A stretch of 64,000 nt of DNA, from positions 26,727,631 through 26,791,630 of the forward strand of contig JABACO010000001.1 in assembly GCA_013339895.1 (NCBI GenBank), written 5' to 3'. Origin of the DNA: Ephydatia muelleri (Eukaryota; Porifera; Demospongiae; Spongillida; Spongillidae). A model generated the notes under the pieces. It was not told the origin of the DNA and did no database searches. It worked only from the letters and a program-made list of their open reading frames with translations. The position numbers were made by a program, and so were the translations under genes. Below are positions 54,682-64,000 of the stretch, one piece after another. Positions within the stretch are counted from its first letter, which is position 1. Every line of letters starts with the position of its first letter.

Positions 54682-56085
54682 TTAATTGCAAATTGCACGA
54701 GATTTGCACGGAACTGCGAGTTTTTCTTTAGGTTTGCCATTTGACATTCTGCTCCGGCTGATGGTTATGTTAGACGGACCGGTTACCGGGGAAAACAGCG
54801 GCAGGGCAGTGACTGTGAGCAGCGGCCCGGTCGGACCGTTTATTGTCTGCACAGCGAGCTGAGAAAGCGCCACCTGGTACTGATTACTTCCCAGCGAGAA
54901 CGTTATCGGCGCGAGAGTGTAAACCTTGATGGGATAGTTACTCATAATGCTGGCAACGGCACTTCCAATGACTTGTACGAAACCGCTGACGAACTCGCTT
55001 ATGACGTCGTCGAAGGGCCAAGGAACTCCGGGGAGATCAATGTGGAGGTCAAAGTTGTCCAGGCTCTCGATGGTCACAATAATGTCGTCGGAGCTGCCGG
55101 ACGCCTGTGCAGTTACCGCGGCGGTCAACGTGGCCGTACCAGAGATGTCGGCGCCTATGGTGATGGTTGGAACGATGCCGCAACTTAAGCTCACCGACGC
55201 ACTTCCAGAGACGTTGACCGTGCCGGTGACTGCGCTGCCCGCGCCGGGGCTCAGAGAGAACGCAGCCTGCAATTTCAAGTTGTACTGTGCCGAAATTCCT
55301 ATGTCACAGACAAAAATATCGTAGCTGTTGTTCCACGATCCCGACGGGCTGGGCAGGACGTCATTGGCAACGTCATTCAGAATGGTGGTGTCGACAGCGA
55401 TAAATACCAGGCCAGTTGGCCAGGGCGTGCCTTGTGGAGGAACAACTACAGGGCTTGTCAGTCCGGAGTAGGCTACAAGCATCTCGCCCCCCGGATTATT
55501 CTCTGTCGTCATCACTGGAGTCATCAATGTTACGCCGAGGAACGAGAGACTGGGTATAGTGATGTGATTCAGGATGTTCGTGTTTAGATAGGTGGCCAGA
55601 AAAGGTCCTACCGCATTGGTGAGCAGCTCCGAGAGTATCGGATTGCCGTTTACGGTGATTTGACTCACTGCTACCGTAATGCTGTAGCTGCCATCTAAGT
55701 TAGTCGTTACGTTAGCACCCAAAATAATTGATGCTACAGTCTGGGTGGGTGGTGCCTCATTCTGGTAGTTAACGGTGAGAGCGACCTGGCTGCAAGTAGC
55801 TGTAATGGCACTCTGCGTCAGGAAGGCGACCGCCTCTTCCAGACGTTCGGCGGGTAACTCGTGACTGATATGTTCGCGGATCATTTGCGAATGCTGCTCC
55901 GATGGCCCCAGCGTAACAGTGGGGGCGATTTGAATGTCAAAATCAACAGACGCAATGCCAGCCTGACCGACATTGATGGAGTTCTTGAAGATGTTTGGAT
56001 AGATGCCCTTATACACTTGAATAACGAGGGCATTGAGAGTAGGCTGGTCAGCACCGGCAGCGACGTTGATGTTAACGGTAGCCAT
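54682..56085 (-). CDS. Intronless 467-residue protein, possible TULIP-like lipid-binding fold
   Basis: An uninterrupted ORF of 1404 bp, with visibly higher G+C and more CpG than its surroundings. It starts MATVNINVAAGADQPTLN and has no signal peptide, no membrane span and few Cys. Long alternating beta-type stretches rich in Thr, Val, Ile, Ser and Gly (IASVDFDIQIAPTVTL, GTVNVSGSASVSLS) and the N-LVIQVYKGIY start recall TULIP-superfamily modules, which bind lipids. This is a fold-level guess. Unlike other genes here it has no intron, which may mean horizontal transfer or a retrocopy. A TATA box lies about 50 bp upstream. Confidence 0.75.
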   Translation of the reverse strand: MATVNINVAAGADQPTLNALVIQVYKGIYPNIFKNSINVGQAGIASVDFDIQIAPTVTLGPSEQHSQMIREHISHELPAERLEEAVAFLTQSAITATCSQVALTVNYQNEAPPTQTVASIILGANVTTNLDGSYSITVAVSQITVNGNPILSELLTNAVGPFLATYLNTNILNHITIPSLSFLGVTLMTPVMTTENNPGGEMLVAYSGLTSPVVVPPQGTPWPTGLVFIAVDTTILNDVANDVLPSPSGSWNNSYDIFVCDIGISAQYNLKLQAAFSLSPGAGSAVTGTVNVSGSASVSLSCGIVPTITIGADISGTATLTAAVTAQASGSSDDIIVTIESLDNFDLHIDLPGVPWPFDDVISEFVSGFVQVIGSAVASIMSNYPIKVYTLAPITFSLGSNQYQVALSQLAVQTINGPTGPLLTVTALPLFSPVTGPSNITISRSRMSNGKPKEKLAVPCKSRAICN

Positions 56086-56133
56086 AGGAATCTTTAATTT
56101 GGGCAGATGTGCAGTCTAAGGTGGTCGGTGTCA

Positions 56134-56142
56134 TTATATATA
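56134..56142 (-). promoter_or_regulatory. TATA box of the intronless gene
   Basis: Minus-strand TATATATAA lies 49-57 bases before the ATG at 56085. It is consistent with a short 5' untranslated region and a eukaryotic promoter. Confidence 0.55.
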
Positions 56143-56159
56143 CACGGTGGCCGCACTTA

Positions 56160-56744
56160 TAGTACTGTAACAGTGCAGTAATGGTTTCGCACGTAATGCA
56201 TTAAGCACTTTTATGAGGGTACATGTTCATGTAAACACAATTAAAGCGCATGCACTAGACGGGTTTCGGATTAGCACAAACGTTCAAACATAAAGAAGTG
56301 ATTTGCCTGAGGCTTCTCCTTTTGCACGCATTTAATTCCTTCCATGTCGTTTTTTAGTCAGAGCTACCGTAGGTTGTTATCAAGAAATGCATAACTGTAT
56401 ATGGATACGCTTGCACAATGCAGAGACCCTAGTTTGGATAATGACAGCTCTTTTCTTTTCCCCTTCTCGCTGTTCTCGACAGCCCATTTACAGATCGAAA
56501 CCTTAATGTCAGCCTTTTTACACGTTCAACTGAATGGGTACAAAATAAAAAAACCTATACAAGCTATCAGCAAAGTACTCCTCACACAAACACTATATAA
56601 CTTCTATTGGGGCATGAAGATTTTTAGAAGACAGGGTGCACATGCGATGTTTAGCTGAGATGAGGATACTTTAGCGTTCTAAAGGTGCCATTTGTTATAA
56701 AGGTGCGAACTAGCATTATACGGTGAAACGGACCTAATGACCAG

Positions 56745-56792
<48 letters not shown>

Positions 56793-57540
56793 GCTTAAGC
56801 TTGGCTACGGGCCTGCATGAGTTATAGTTATATGTTCTGGCTATCTTTCATCTATGAAAAATAACTCGTGAAACAAGTAATATAAACCTTTCTCTCTTGT
56901 TTCCGTCCTTTTTACACCACTATTGCCTTTCAACCCTATATATGCCGCCAACTTTCTCATAGAGAATGTTTTTATTACTTATAATAATGCATTATGAGTT
57001 GTGAAGCCAATTACAGCTGTCAAACGTTTCCGCGTTGTGAGAATGCCGGTATAATATATTTATACATTGCTCTACTTCATTATGCTAAAAACAAAATGAG
57101 GATTTGCAGGGGTGTTGTTTTGAAACATGTCGTGTACCTAGCTGGCTTCGCAAATGTTAATGATTTTAATCTGTATTCACACCTTTGTTACAATAACATC
57201 TTCTTGCAAAGCGGAAGCACTTCACGACATGGCCCTAACTATGATTGGCTTCCAAAATGGCAAGGTACATCTAGTCAAGCAGCATGTCTAGAGTTTGGTT
57301 CTGTCCCTGGTCATCACAGTTTTAAACAAAAATCCCTGCGGCATTGTATCCCCAGATCGTGCGATTGATTCAGAATTATAATGTTTGGATTATGAATTAT
57401 AATCCAAATCTCCTAAGGCATGGTAATCTCACTTCTAAACAGCCATTCAGATTCTTCGAGAGTTACTTGCTTACAGGAAATTCCCGTAGTGACTAAATGT
57501 GCATGTCATGAGGAATGCATAACTGAAGTAGAAATTAATA
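56160..57540. other. No gene recognised
   Basis: It contains the G43 run. A 124-codon ORF at 56994-57368 (+) has no splice or family support. Confidence 0.45.
56749..56791. repeat. G43 homopolymer
   Basis: Forty-three consecutive G, the longest mononucleotide run in the window. Confidence 0.95.
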
Positions 57541-57973
57541 GGCCATGGCCTCACTAGAGACCTTGATTATACGAGACCAGCTGACATTCTTATTGCCGGA
57601 TGGGACAGAGGCAAACCTGCCGTACTGGACATCACCATCACATCACCCCTCTGCCCAGCCATTTTAGGTGAGTCATGTCACCAAGCTGGGGCAGCAGCCC
57701 TTGCAGCAGAGGCCCGTAAGCTGCACTCCAATGGACCCAAATGCCAGGAGTTAGGTTGGTTCTGCATGCATTCCATTGGCAGTTGAGACTTAAGGAAATT
57801 GGGGCAAAGAGGCCCATGTTACCATTTCAAGGCTGGCATCTCACCTGGCCATTCACCAGTCTTCCTCCAAGTCATCAGTGGTGGCTGAGATTTATTTATG
57901 GGCAATTGAATACTGCCCTGATCCGGTCCATTGCCAGAGCCATCCTGGCAAGAGAGCTCTTACCCTCCTAACT
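57541..57973 (+). pseudogene. Retroelement tail fragment, PD-(D/E)XK-like domain
   Basis: Frames read GLTRDLDYTRPADILIAGW, then GKPAVLDITITSPLCPAIL, HQAGAAALAAEARKL and CQELGWFCM. Shifted ends give YGQLNTALIRSIARAILAREL. It is the same block order as at 50.4 kb. It is cut at 57974 by the foldback element. Confidence 0.7.
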
Positions 57974-58530
57974 ACAGTGGCGTGTAAGTGTGTCTCATTT
58001 TAGCTGCTTCGTGGCCACGCATCAAACGTTGAAACTAGTTGATATTTCTGTTAACTGCAAGATTCGGCTGGCTAGCATCTGCAGATCTATTACGGGCTTC
58101 CGGTCACACGGACTCAGACTTGAACAAACTTTTGACTTCCTCAGCAGTTCGAGCTTCCCCTGTACTTGCCATGGCCAGATGCGCAATATGCTCCTGATCG
58201 GTTTTTAGATATAGACTCGTTCCTGCATGCACCACTCCGACACCATGCATGTACTGTAGGCCTACTTCGTACTTATAAGTAAAGAGCACTGTTTGCAATC
58301 CTTGTTGAGTGTGAATCGGTGAATTACACCATATCTAGTAAAGTAGACTTTACTATCTAGGATTACACGCAGTAGCTCGCTGAACTAGCATGGCGTCCAA
58401 ACAGTTAAGGCCCGCGCGATTCTGCTTCTTACAATTACTCTGTTGCAATGATTAGCTTCATTTTAAACATGTCTACTTTAGTTTAAAAACAAAATATATT
58501 TCGGCATGGTTAATGCACACGTGCACACAC

Positions 58531-58561
58531 GCACAAACACTCACACTCACACACACACACT

Positions 58562-58590
<29 letters not shown>
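58531..58590. repeat. (AC)n microsatellite, left arm
   Basis: About 60 bp of AC with TCAC interruptions, in the left foldback arm. Confidence 0.9.
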
Positions 58591-58596
<6 letters not shown>

Positions 58597-58747
58597 CACA
58601 TTTCTGGAGTCAACAGCACATAAGTTTATTTACTTGTCATATTTCCCGAAGCTGTTTGCAAAGAACGTTCCCTCGAAATGCTTATTCCTCACAATATACC
58701 GCAATAGTTGCCAACACCCTCTACACTGATAAATGAAGTTCTTCATG

Positions 58748-58779
58748 ATCACGGCTTCAGTTACCAGAGGCCGTGATCA
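58748..58779. repeat. Hairpin GATCACGGC...GCCGTGATC
   Basis: A short palindromic hairpin near the inner end of the left arm, with a matching one at about 59651-59684. Confidence 0.85.
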
Positions 58780-59832
58780 TAAGGATGTTTAAATTAGTAT
58801 AATGTTTAAATGAAGCCACATCCGTAAAGAATAAGAGCATATTGGTTTAATGTTTCATGGTACCCTCCTAACTTCTTATGTTTGTGTTTGGTGTTTTGTT
58901 CATATATGCAACCATCAATTAAACATGTACTGACTGCAAAAAGGCATATATGATCACGTGCCAAAATACTTTTATATATATAGTTAGTAATTAACCATTT
59001 CTATGGGTCGGTAACCCTGCCTGTACAAATTTATGGCGTTTATACCGGTAAATTTTTACGTGACCATGCATCTGAAACATTATACTAATATGCTCTTATT
59101 CTTTACGGATGTGGCTTCATTTAGTTTTGTTACAAGTCCTTCCAACCACACCTTGTGGCTACAAATACATGTATACATGTAGGTTTGATCTGAATTTGAA
59201 AGCTAGTGCATGGAAAGCACACAAGTGTTGGTTCAAATTCCACTCCTGGCAAACATTTGTATACTAAACTACTGGTTCAAGCTTCAAATCAACTGTACGG
59301 TTTGACCCAGACAGGTAAAAACCATCAGTGGTTTCAACCTTGTTTGCGGTGTGTAGTCGAGACGTAACACCAAGTTTTGGTTTGACATATCAACCACCTT
59401 ATTTGCAGTACATGCATGCATCATGTCCGCATAGGATTGGTCCTCTTTGTACATACATCAGCCCTGACTCGCGGAACGGAATCAATGTTCAATTGCGGAA
59501 TCAGACCTGTTCAATCGCAAAACAGCGTGTCATGCAACTGATGTTTAGTCACGCAACCTCCAGGGCCACCGTACAGATGTTTCTTTTGTAATTCCAATCA
59601 ATTGCCAACGCCCTCGACACTGAAACATTATACTAATTTAAACATCCTTATGATCACGGCCTCTGGTAACTGAAGCCGTGATCATGAAGAACTTCATTTA
59701 TCAGTGTAGAGGGTGTTGGCAACTATTGCGGTACATTGTGAGGAATAAGCATTTCGAGGGAACGTTCTTTGTAAACAGCTTCGGGAAATATGACAAGTAA
59801 ATAAACTTATGTGCTGTTGACTCCAAAAATGT

Positions 59833-59964
<132 letters not shown>

Positions 59965-60530
59965 TGTTTGTGCGTGTGTGCACGTGTGCATTAACCATGC
60001 CGAAATATATTTTGTTTTTAAACTAAAGTAGACATGTTTAAAATGAAGCTAATCATTGCAACAGAGGAATTGTAAGAAGCAGAATCGCGCGGGCCTTAAC
60101 TGTTTGGACGCCATGCTAGTTCAGCGAGCTACTGCGTGTAATCCTAGATAGTAAAGTCTACTTTACTAGGTATGGTGTGATTCACCGATTCACACTCAAC
60201 AAGGATTGCAAACAGTGCTCTTTACTTATATGTACGAAGTAGGCCTACAGTACATGCATGGTGTCGGAGTGGTGCATGCAGGAACGAGTCTATATCTAAA
60301 AACCGATCACGAGCATATTGTGCATCTGGCCATGGCAAGTACAGGGGAAGCTCGAACTGCTGAGGAAGTCAAAAGTTTGTTCAAGACTGAGTCCGTGTAA
60401 CCGGAAGCCCGTAATAGATCTGCAGATGCTAGCCAGCCGAATCTTGCAGTTAACAGAAATATCAACTAGTTTCAACGTTTGATGCGTGGCCACGAAGCAG
60501 CTAAAATGAGACACACTTACACGCCACTGT

Positions 60531-61440
60531 GGCGTAGCACAGCCACGTTTATTTGCGGAGGGTATGCTACCACCGATTACTTTACAGTATAATTACATGT
60601 ACGAGTACAGTTCGTTGTCCCGTTCAGAGTACCGGTACTAGTAGAAGCGGACCAGGATTGAGGTGTGTTGGCTGATCAAAGACAGGCTGAGGCGCAGCTA
60701 TAAAGCTCAGTTGCCACCTCCGACTTAGAAGCATTTCCGCAAATGGTTATGTGTTGAGGACCGTCGCGTGCTTACATTAGTAAACTAGTTCGTGACGTAA
60801 AGCACGACTTACTGCATTACGTAATGACCGCACGTACTAATTACTTATTCTTTGACAATTTTTAACACTGTTCTTTCAGTGCAAATATGCAATCATTATG
60901 CTTTTTCGATTTTACTCTATCCACTGATGTAATCGGAAAATATTTCTACTTAAAATGCATTGATGTCCTCTCGATGTATTGGAATTTCTGGATATGTGTC
61001 AGATCTGTTTGATCTGGTTGTACAGCCGAGCCTTTGTTCACCGATGATACAGTCACTTGTATGGTAATTACTGTTGTAGTTATATATGAATGTTTATATG
61101 TAATACTAACAAGTGGTTGATGAAAGTGATCAGATGTCGATGACAACCACATGCAGTACGGCTTCGATGAATACAGAGAATGATGAAAATGGCCATACAC
61201 ATGCTTTTGTTTCAAGCCTTTCATCTGATTCAGACGCGTCTGTCAGGTACTTTCATGTTATTATTATTTTTGATTAATTGACATGTATGTAATTTTTTCT
61301 AGATGGTGTTCAGTTGGATTCTTACTCTAATCAATTTTATTTGATATTTCATCACCTTTTGAGCAAGGTATGTATGACAATGTTTCTAGTTTTGCATATA
61401 CAGGCATGTTACACTTACATGTACATGCTGGTATTGCAGG
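60531..61440. other. No gene recognised
   Basis: One plus frame at about 61135-61247 codes a Ser/Asp-rich segment (FVSSLSSDSDASV) before a possible donor. It could be an acidic N-terminal exon but has no partner. Confidence 0.35.
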
Positions 61441-61607
61441 CGAAAATGACTCGCGTATAAATTGACTCACCAATCATTGATGCCTAGGCATATATGACTC
61501 CCGGTCAATTACGCCAAGTCATAATTGACTCCCCAGTCATTGATGCCTAGGCATATATGAATCCCCAGTCATATATGTATGTGCCTAGGCATAATTGACT
61601 CCCCCCT
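61440..61607. repeat. CCTAGGCATATATGACTCC tandem array
   Basis: A motif of about 37 bp (GACTCCCCAGTCATTGATGCCTAGGCATATAT) is repeated about four times with variation, just outside repeat family B copy 2. Possible subterminal binding sites of the piggyBac-like element. Confidence 0.8.
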
Positions 61608-61610
61608 GAT

Positions 61611-62188
61611 CCAACATCTATGTTCTGATTGTAGTTTGATCAATTGGACCATGTGCACATGTGGTTTGGTTGACCCTGATGAGGGCCATGTCCTCCTTCC
61701 TTAATTCCTCCCTTGTGGGTTCAAGTAGTCTTGTGTGAGGTAAATGAAAGGCAGCTGTATATGCAACATGTGTACATATATCTTAGCATCTAGACATAAT
61801 GGAAACAACATTGAAGAACTCAGGCAGTACATTTAGAACACAACTCTGTACTCTTTGTCTAAAGGTTGGGAACTACTGGTGCTTGGTGATGTGACCTACA
61901 GCTGTAACTCTGTACTCTTCCTCTGAAGGCTGGGGACCCTCCATTGTTCAGTTCAGCCATGTTATGAGCACCAGTCAACACAACTTTTCAATTGCTGCAA
62001 TATTTATGAACCTTTGATTCAGGACCAATACTACACAACTGTAATAGATGTGCCAAATATGAATGACATGCAAATTTTGCTATTTGACACCAAACACTTA
62101 ACGTTTTTTGAAATACAATGAACGTTTCATCGTGATATTTGGCTACTTTAAAACACAAATTAAACTTTGTAATTCCCTTGAGCTAACC
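61611..62188 (+). repeat. Repeat family B copy 2 / left arm of piggyBac-like element
   Basis: 61611-62100 matches 37328-37820 directly. About 61830-62188 matches 63608-63965 in reverse, so the two flank the transposase fragment as inverted arms. CACTTAACG contains a TTAA at the junction. Confidence 0.8.
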
Positions 62189-62189
62189 A

Positions 62190-63000
62190 GTGGTTATGGC
62201 ATATCTGAAGTCACGTCAGTTTAAAATTTCAGTTTGTTGTTTTTAGAGGGTCTTGATTAATCGTGTCATTTCAACTGCAATATCAATATTTATTTCACCT
62301 ACCTGCAACATTAAACAATAGGTGAAAATTTGGATTTCCTTGATGTTGCTGTTTGTCAAAAACAGTAATCATACTAATTGTCAAATGTGTACGTAATTAT
62401 AGTATATGGGACACTTCCGCTACACTATATGTGAGCTTCATATTTACTGTTATGCAAATGTGACTTACATGGCACATGGACCTAACTATTGACCAATAGT
62501 ATTTTCATTGTACCCGACATGTATTTTTGTACACAGCAGAAATTTGTCAGATACTACATATCAGACAAAGTTTTGGTGTCCATCAACATGTGCTCTAAAG
62601 GTCAGAATAGTGTGATGTGTGTGTCTATTGTGTCTGTGTGGTGTGTGTCTGTGTGTGTGTCTGTTAGCATCTATGTCTGTGTGTGTGTCTGTGCATGTGT
62701 GTCTCATTCATAATTCATATAACATTTTCAAAATCCCATGACTTTGCCAAGGATGACATTTTCAGTTAGCTTGTCAGTTATTACAGTTTGAATAACGGGG
62801 CCATGGTATCAACCTGTGTTGACTTCAGAGGACTTTATGTATACAATATTTATGTGACCTACATGTATCATTTACATGCTATGACCAGTATTCATTGGCA
62901 TATTGTAATAATAGCCACATAACAGACCTCTAGCAACTGAAATTCTGAAATCCAGGTGGGACATTAGTTTGCCTGTGGCTGATTTATAAAACAAAATGTA
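62190..63000. other. No gene recognised
   Basis: Interior of the piggyBac-like element, AT-rich, with a GT-rich run at about 62615-62705. No coding signal. Confidence 0.4.
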
Positions 63001-63008
63001 TGCATTGA

Positions 63009-63606
63009 CTAATGCATGTGAAAAAACACACGCTTCCACCACTTCTTCGACACAATATGGCAGCCATAATATTGTAGCAGTTGACCAGCCTTGTCCACAC
63101 CTCCCATATAGCTATTGTATTCATCAGTGCAGCTTGGCTTTTGTATGACTTGTTGGCCGCCACCGCCCTTCTTCCACCGTGATTTGGAGATCAGGCTGTC
63201 ATTGTGCATGGTGGTAAGGACACGTTTGTCATGCCACGTCAGTCCCATAACAGGAGCATCATTATATGTCACAACCTCTCCTTTCTTTTGGGGTGCCTTC
63301 CTAAACCAAGCTGGTACGCCCTTCCTGTCCAATCAGAGTGTGCCACAACTTCCAAAGCCTTTGGTGAAAAGGTATTTGCACAAGGCAGGACTAGCATGAA
63401 AGTTATCCATATAAACATGGTAACCTTTTCCTTTAAGGTCTTGGGTCAGCTTCATTACTTCGTGGGTACTAAGAGGAGTGGCATCTTTCCTGGTATCATC
63501 CTTCCCTGTGTACAATTGAAAGTTCCACGTGTATCCAGGCTTCGATTCAGAAAGCACCCAAGCTTTTATTCCCCACTTGTGAGCTATTTTGGCATCCCTG
63601 GTTAGG
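63009..63606 (-). pseudogene. piggyBac-type transposase fragment
   Basis: The minus frame reads AHKWGIKAWVLSESKPGYTW, then NFQLYTGKDD, VYMDNFHASPALCKYLF, KGFGSCGTL, TGA, DRKGVPAWFRKA, VMGLTWHDKRVLTTMHN, YMGGVDKAGQLLQYY and SKKWWKRVF. These are the GYTW, MDN(F/Y) and GGVD motifs of piggyBac (PGBD4-like) transposases. The TGA (63333-63335) lies in the same frame. The N-terminus is cut by the inverted arm and the C-terminus stops early. Confidence 0.85.
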
Positions 63607-63607
63607 T

Positions 63608-63965
63608 CAAGGGAATTTCAAAATTTAATTTGTGTTTTTAAATTAGCCAAATGTCACGATGAAACTTAAAAACCTTCATTGTATTTGAAAAAATGTTAAG
63701 TGTTTGGTGTCAAATAGCAAAATTTGCATGTCATTCATATTTGGCACATCCATTACAGTTGTGTAGTATCGGTCCTGAATCAAAGGTTCAGAAATATTGC
63801 AACTATTGAAAAGCTGTGTTGACTGGTGATCATATCGTGGCTGAACTGAACAATGGAGGAGGGTCCCCAGCCTTCAGAGGAAGAGTACAGAGTTACAGCT
63901 GTAGGTCACCTGACCAAGCACCAGTAGTTGCCAATCTTTAGACAAAGAGTACAGTTGTGTTCTAT
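63608..63965 (-). repeat. Right inverted arm of piggyBac-like element
   Basis: Inverted copy of about 61830-62188, including a TTAAGTGTTTGGTGTC junction. Similarity fades after about 63965. Confidence 0.8.
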
Positions 63966-64000
63966 ATAGCTCGTTCTTGCAGTACCTTATGGCATAGCTG

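Noticed and set aside
54682..56085. Bacterial contamination or a bacterial-type toxin
   Set aside because: The flanks are continuous with eukaryotic repeats and a TATA box is present. The fold resemblance is too weak to assign a toxic role.
56994..57368. 124-codon plus-strand ORF
   Set aside because: Composition looks random; no motif, splice context or repeat in the window supports it.

Overview
This is nuclear DNA from an animal. Real genes are split into many short exons with canonical GT..AG sites and introns of about 50-750 bp. There is dense transposon debris, microsatellites and G/C homopolymers, and many TACATGTA-type palindromes. The repeat content resembles marine invertebrate genomes, possibly a sponge; that is an inference from style and not a proof. 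I see no tRNA, rRNA, CRISPR array or bacterial operon.

Layout. 0-3 kb: a decayed transposon-type protein fragment (-), a 24-bp minisatellite and the 3' end of an unrecognised multi-exon gene (+). 4.4-5.8 kb: an 8-exon tandem-BRCT gene of the BRCA1/BARD1 type (-), found by reading across introns, with one in-frame TGA. 6.6-9.9, 15.5-23.5 and 28.0-29.9 kb: three copies of a segmental duplication, each carrying a small multi-membrane-span gene (-). The second copy is split by a complete Ginger-like DNA transposon (17052-21946) that codes an integrase-type transposase, a Ulp1-type protease and a PHD finger. 25.0-27.0 kb: exons of an uncharacterised transposon-associated family (-). 27.5 kb: a piggyBac-like remnant. 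30.5-37.2 kb: isolated exons, palindromes and a decayed Ty3/gypsy element with integrase upstream of reverse transcriptase (Gmr1-like order). 37.8-38.5 kb: a foldback element. 39046-48234: a Ty3/gypsy retrotransposon present as a head-to-tail dimer (LTR-internal-LTR-internal-LTR) with a single 5-bp target duplication. 48.2-52.2 kb: simple repeats and a decayed retroelement tail. 52265-54312: a hAT transposon with an 8-bp target duplication. 54682-56085: a 467-codon intronless gene (-) with a TATA box. 57974-60530: a 2.6-kb foldback element. 61.4-64.0 kb: a piggyBac-like transposase fragment between inverted repeats.

The host genes that look genuine are the 1.4-3.0 kb gene, the tandem-BRCT gene, the membrane-protein copies and the intronless ORF; most other coding signal is from mobile elements. 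Several frameshifts in otherwise convincing exons lie at or near homopolymers (G5, C6, C4, T8), so some apparent pseudogenes may be base-calling or assembly errors. All family assignments are from memory of family patterns; no search was run.
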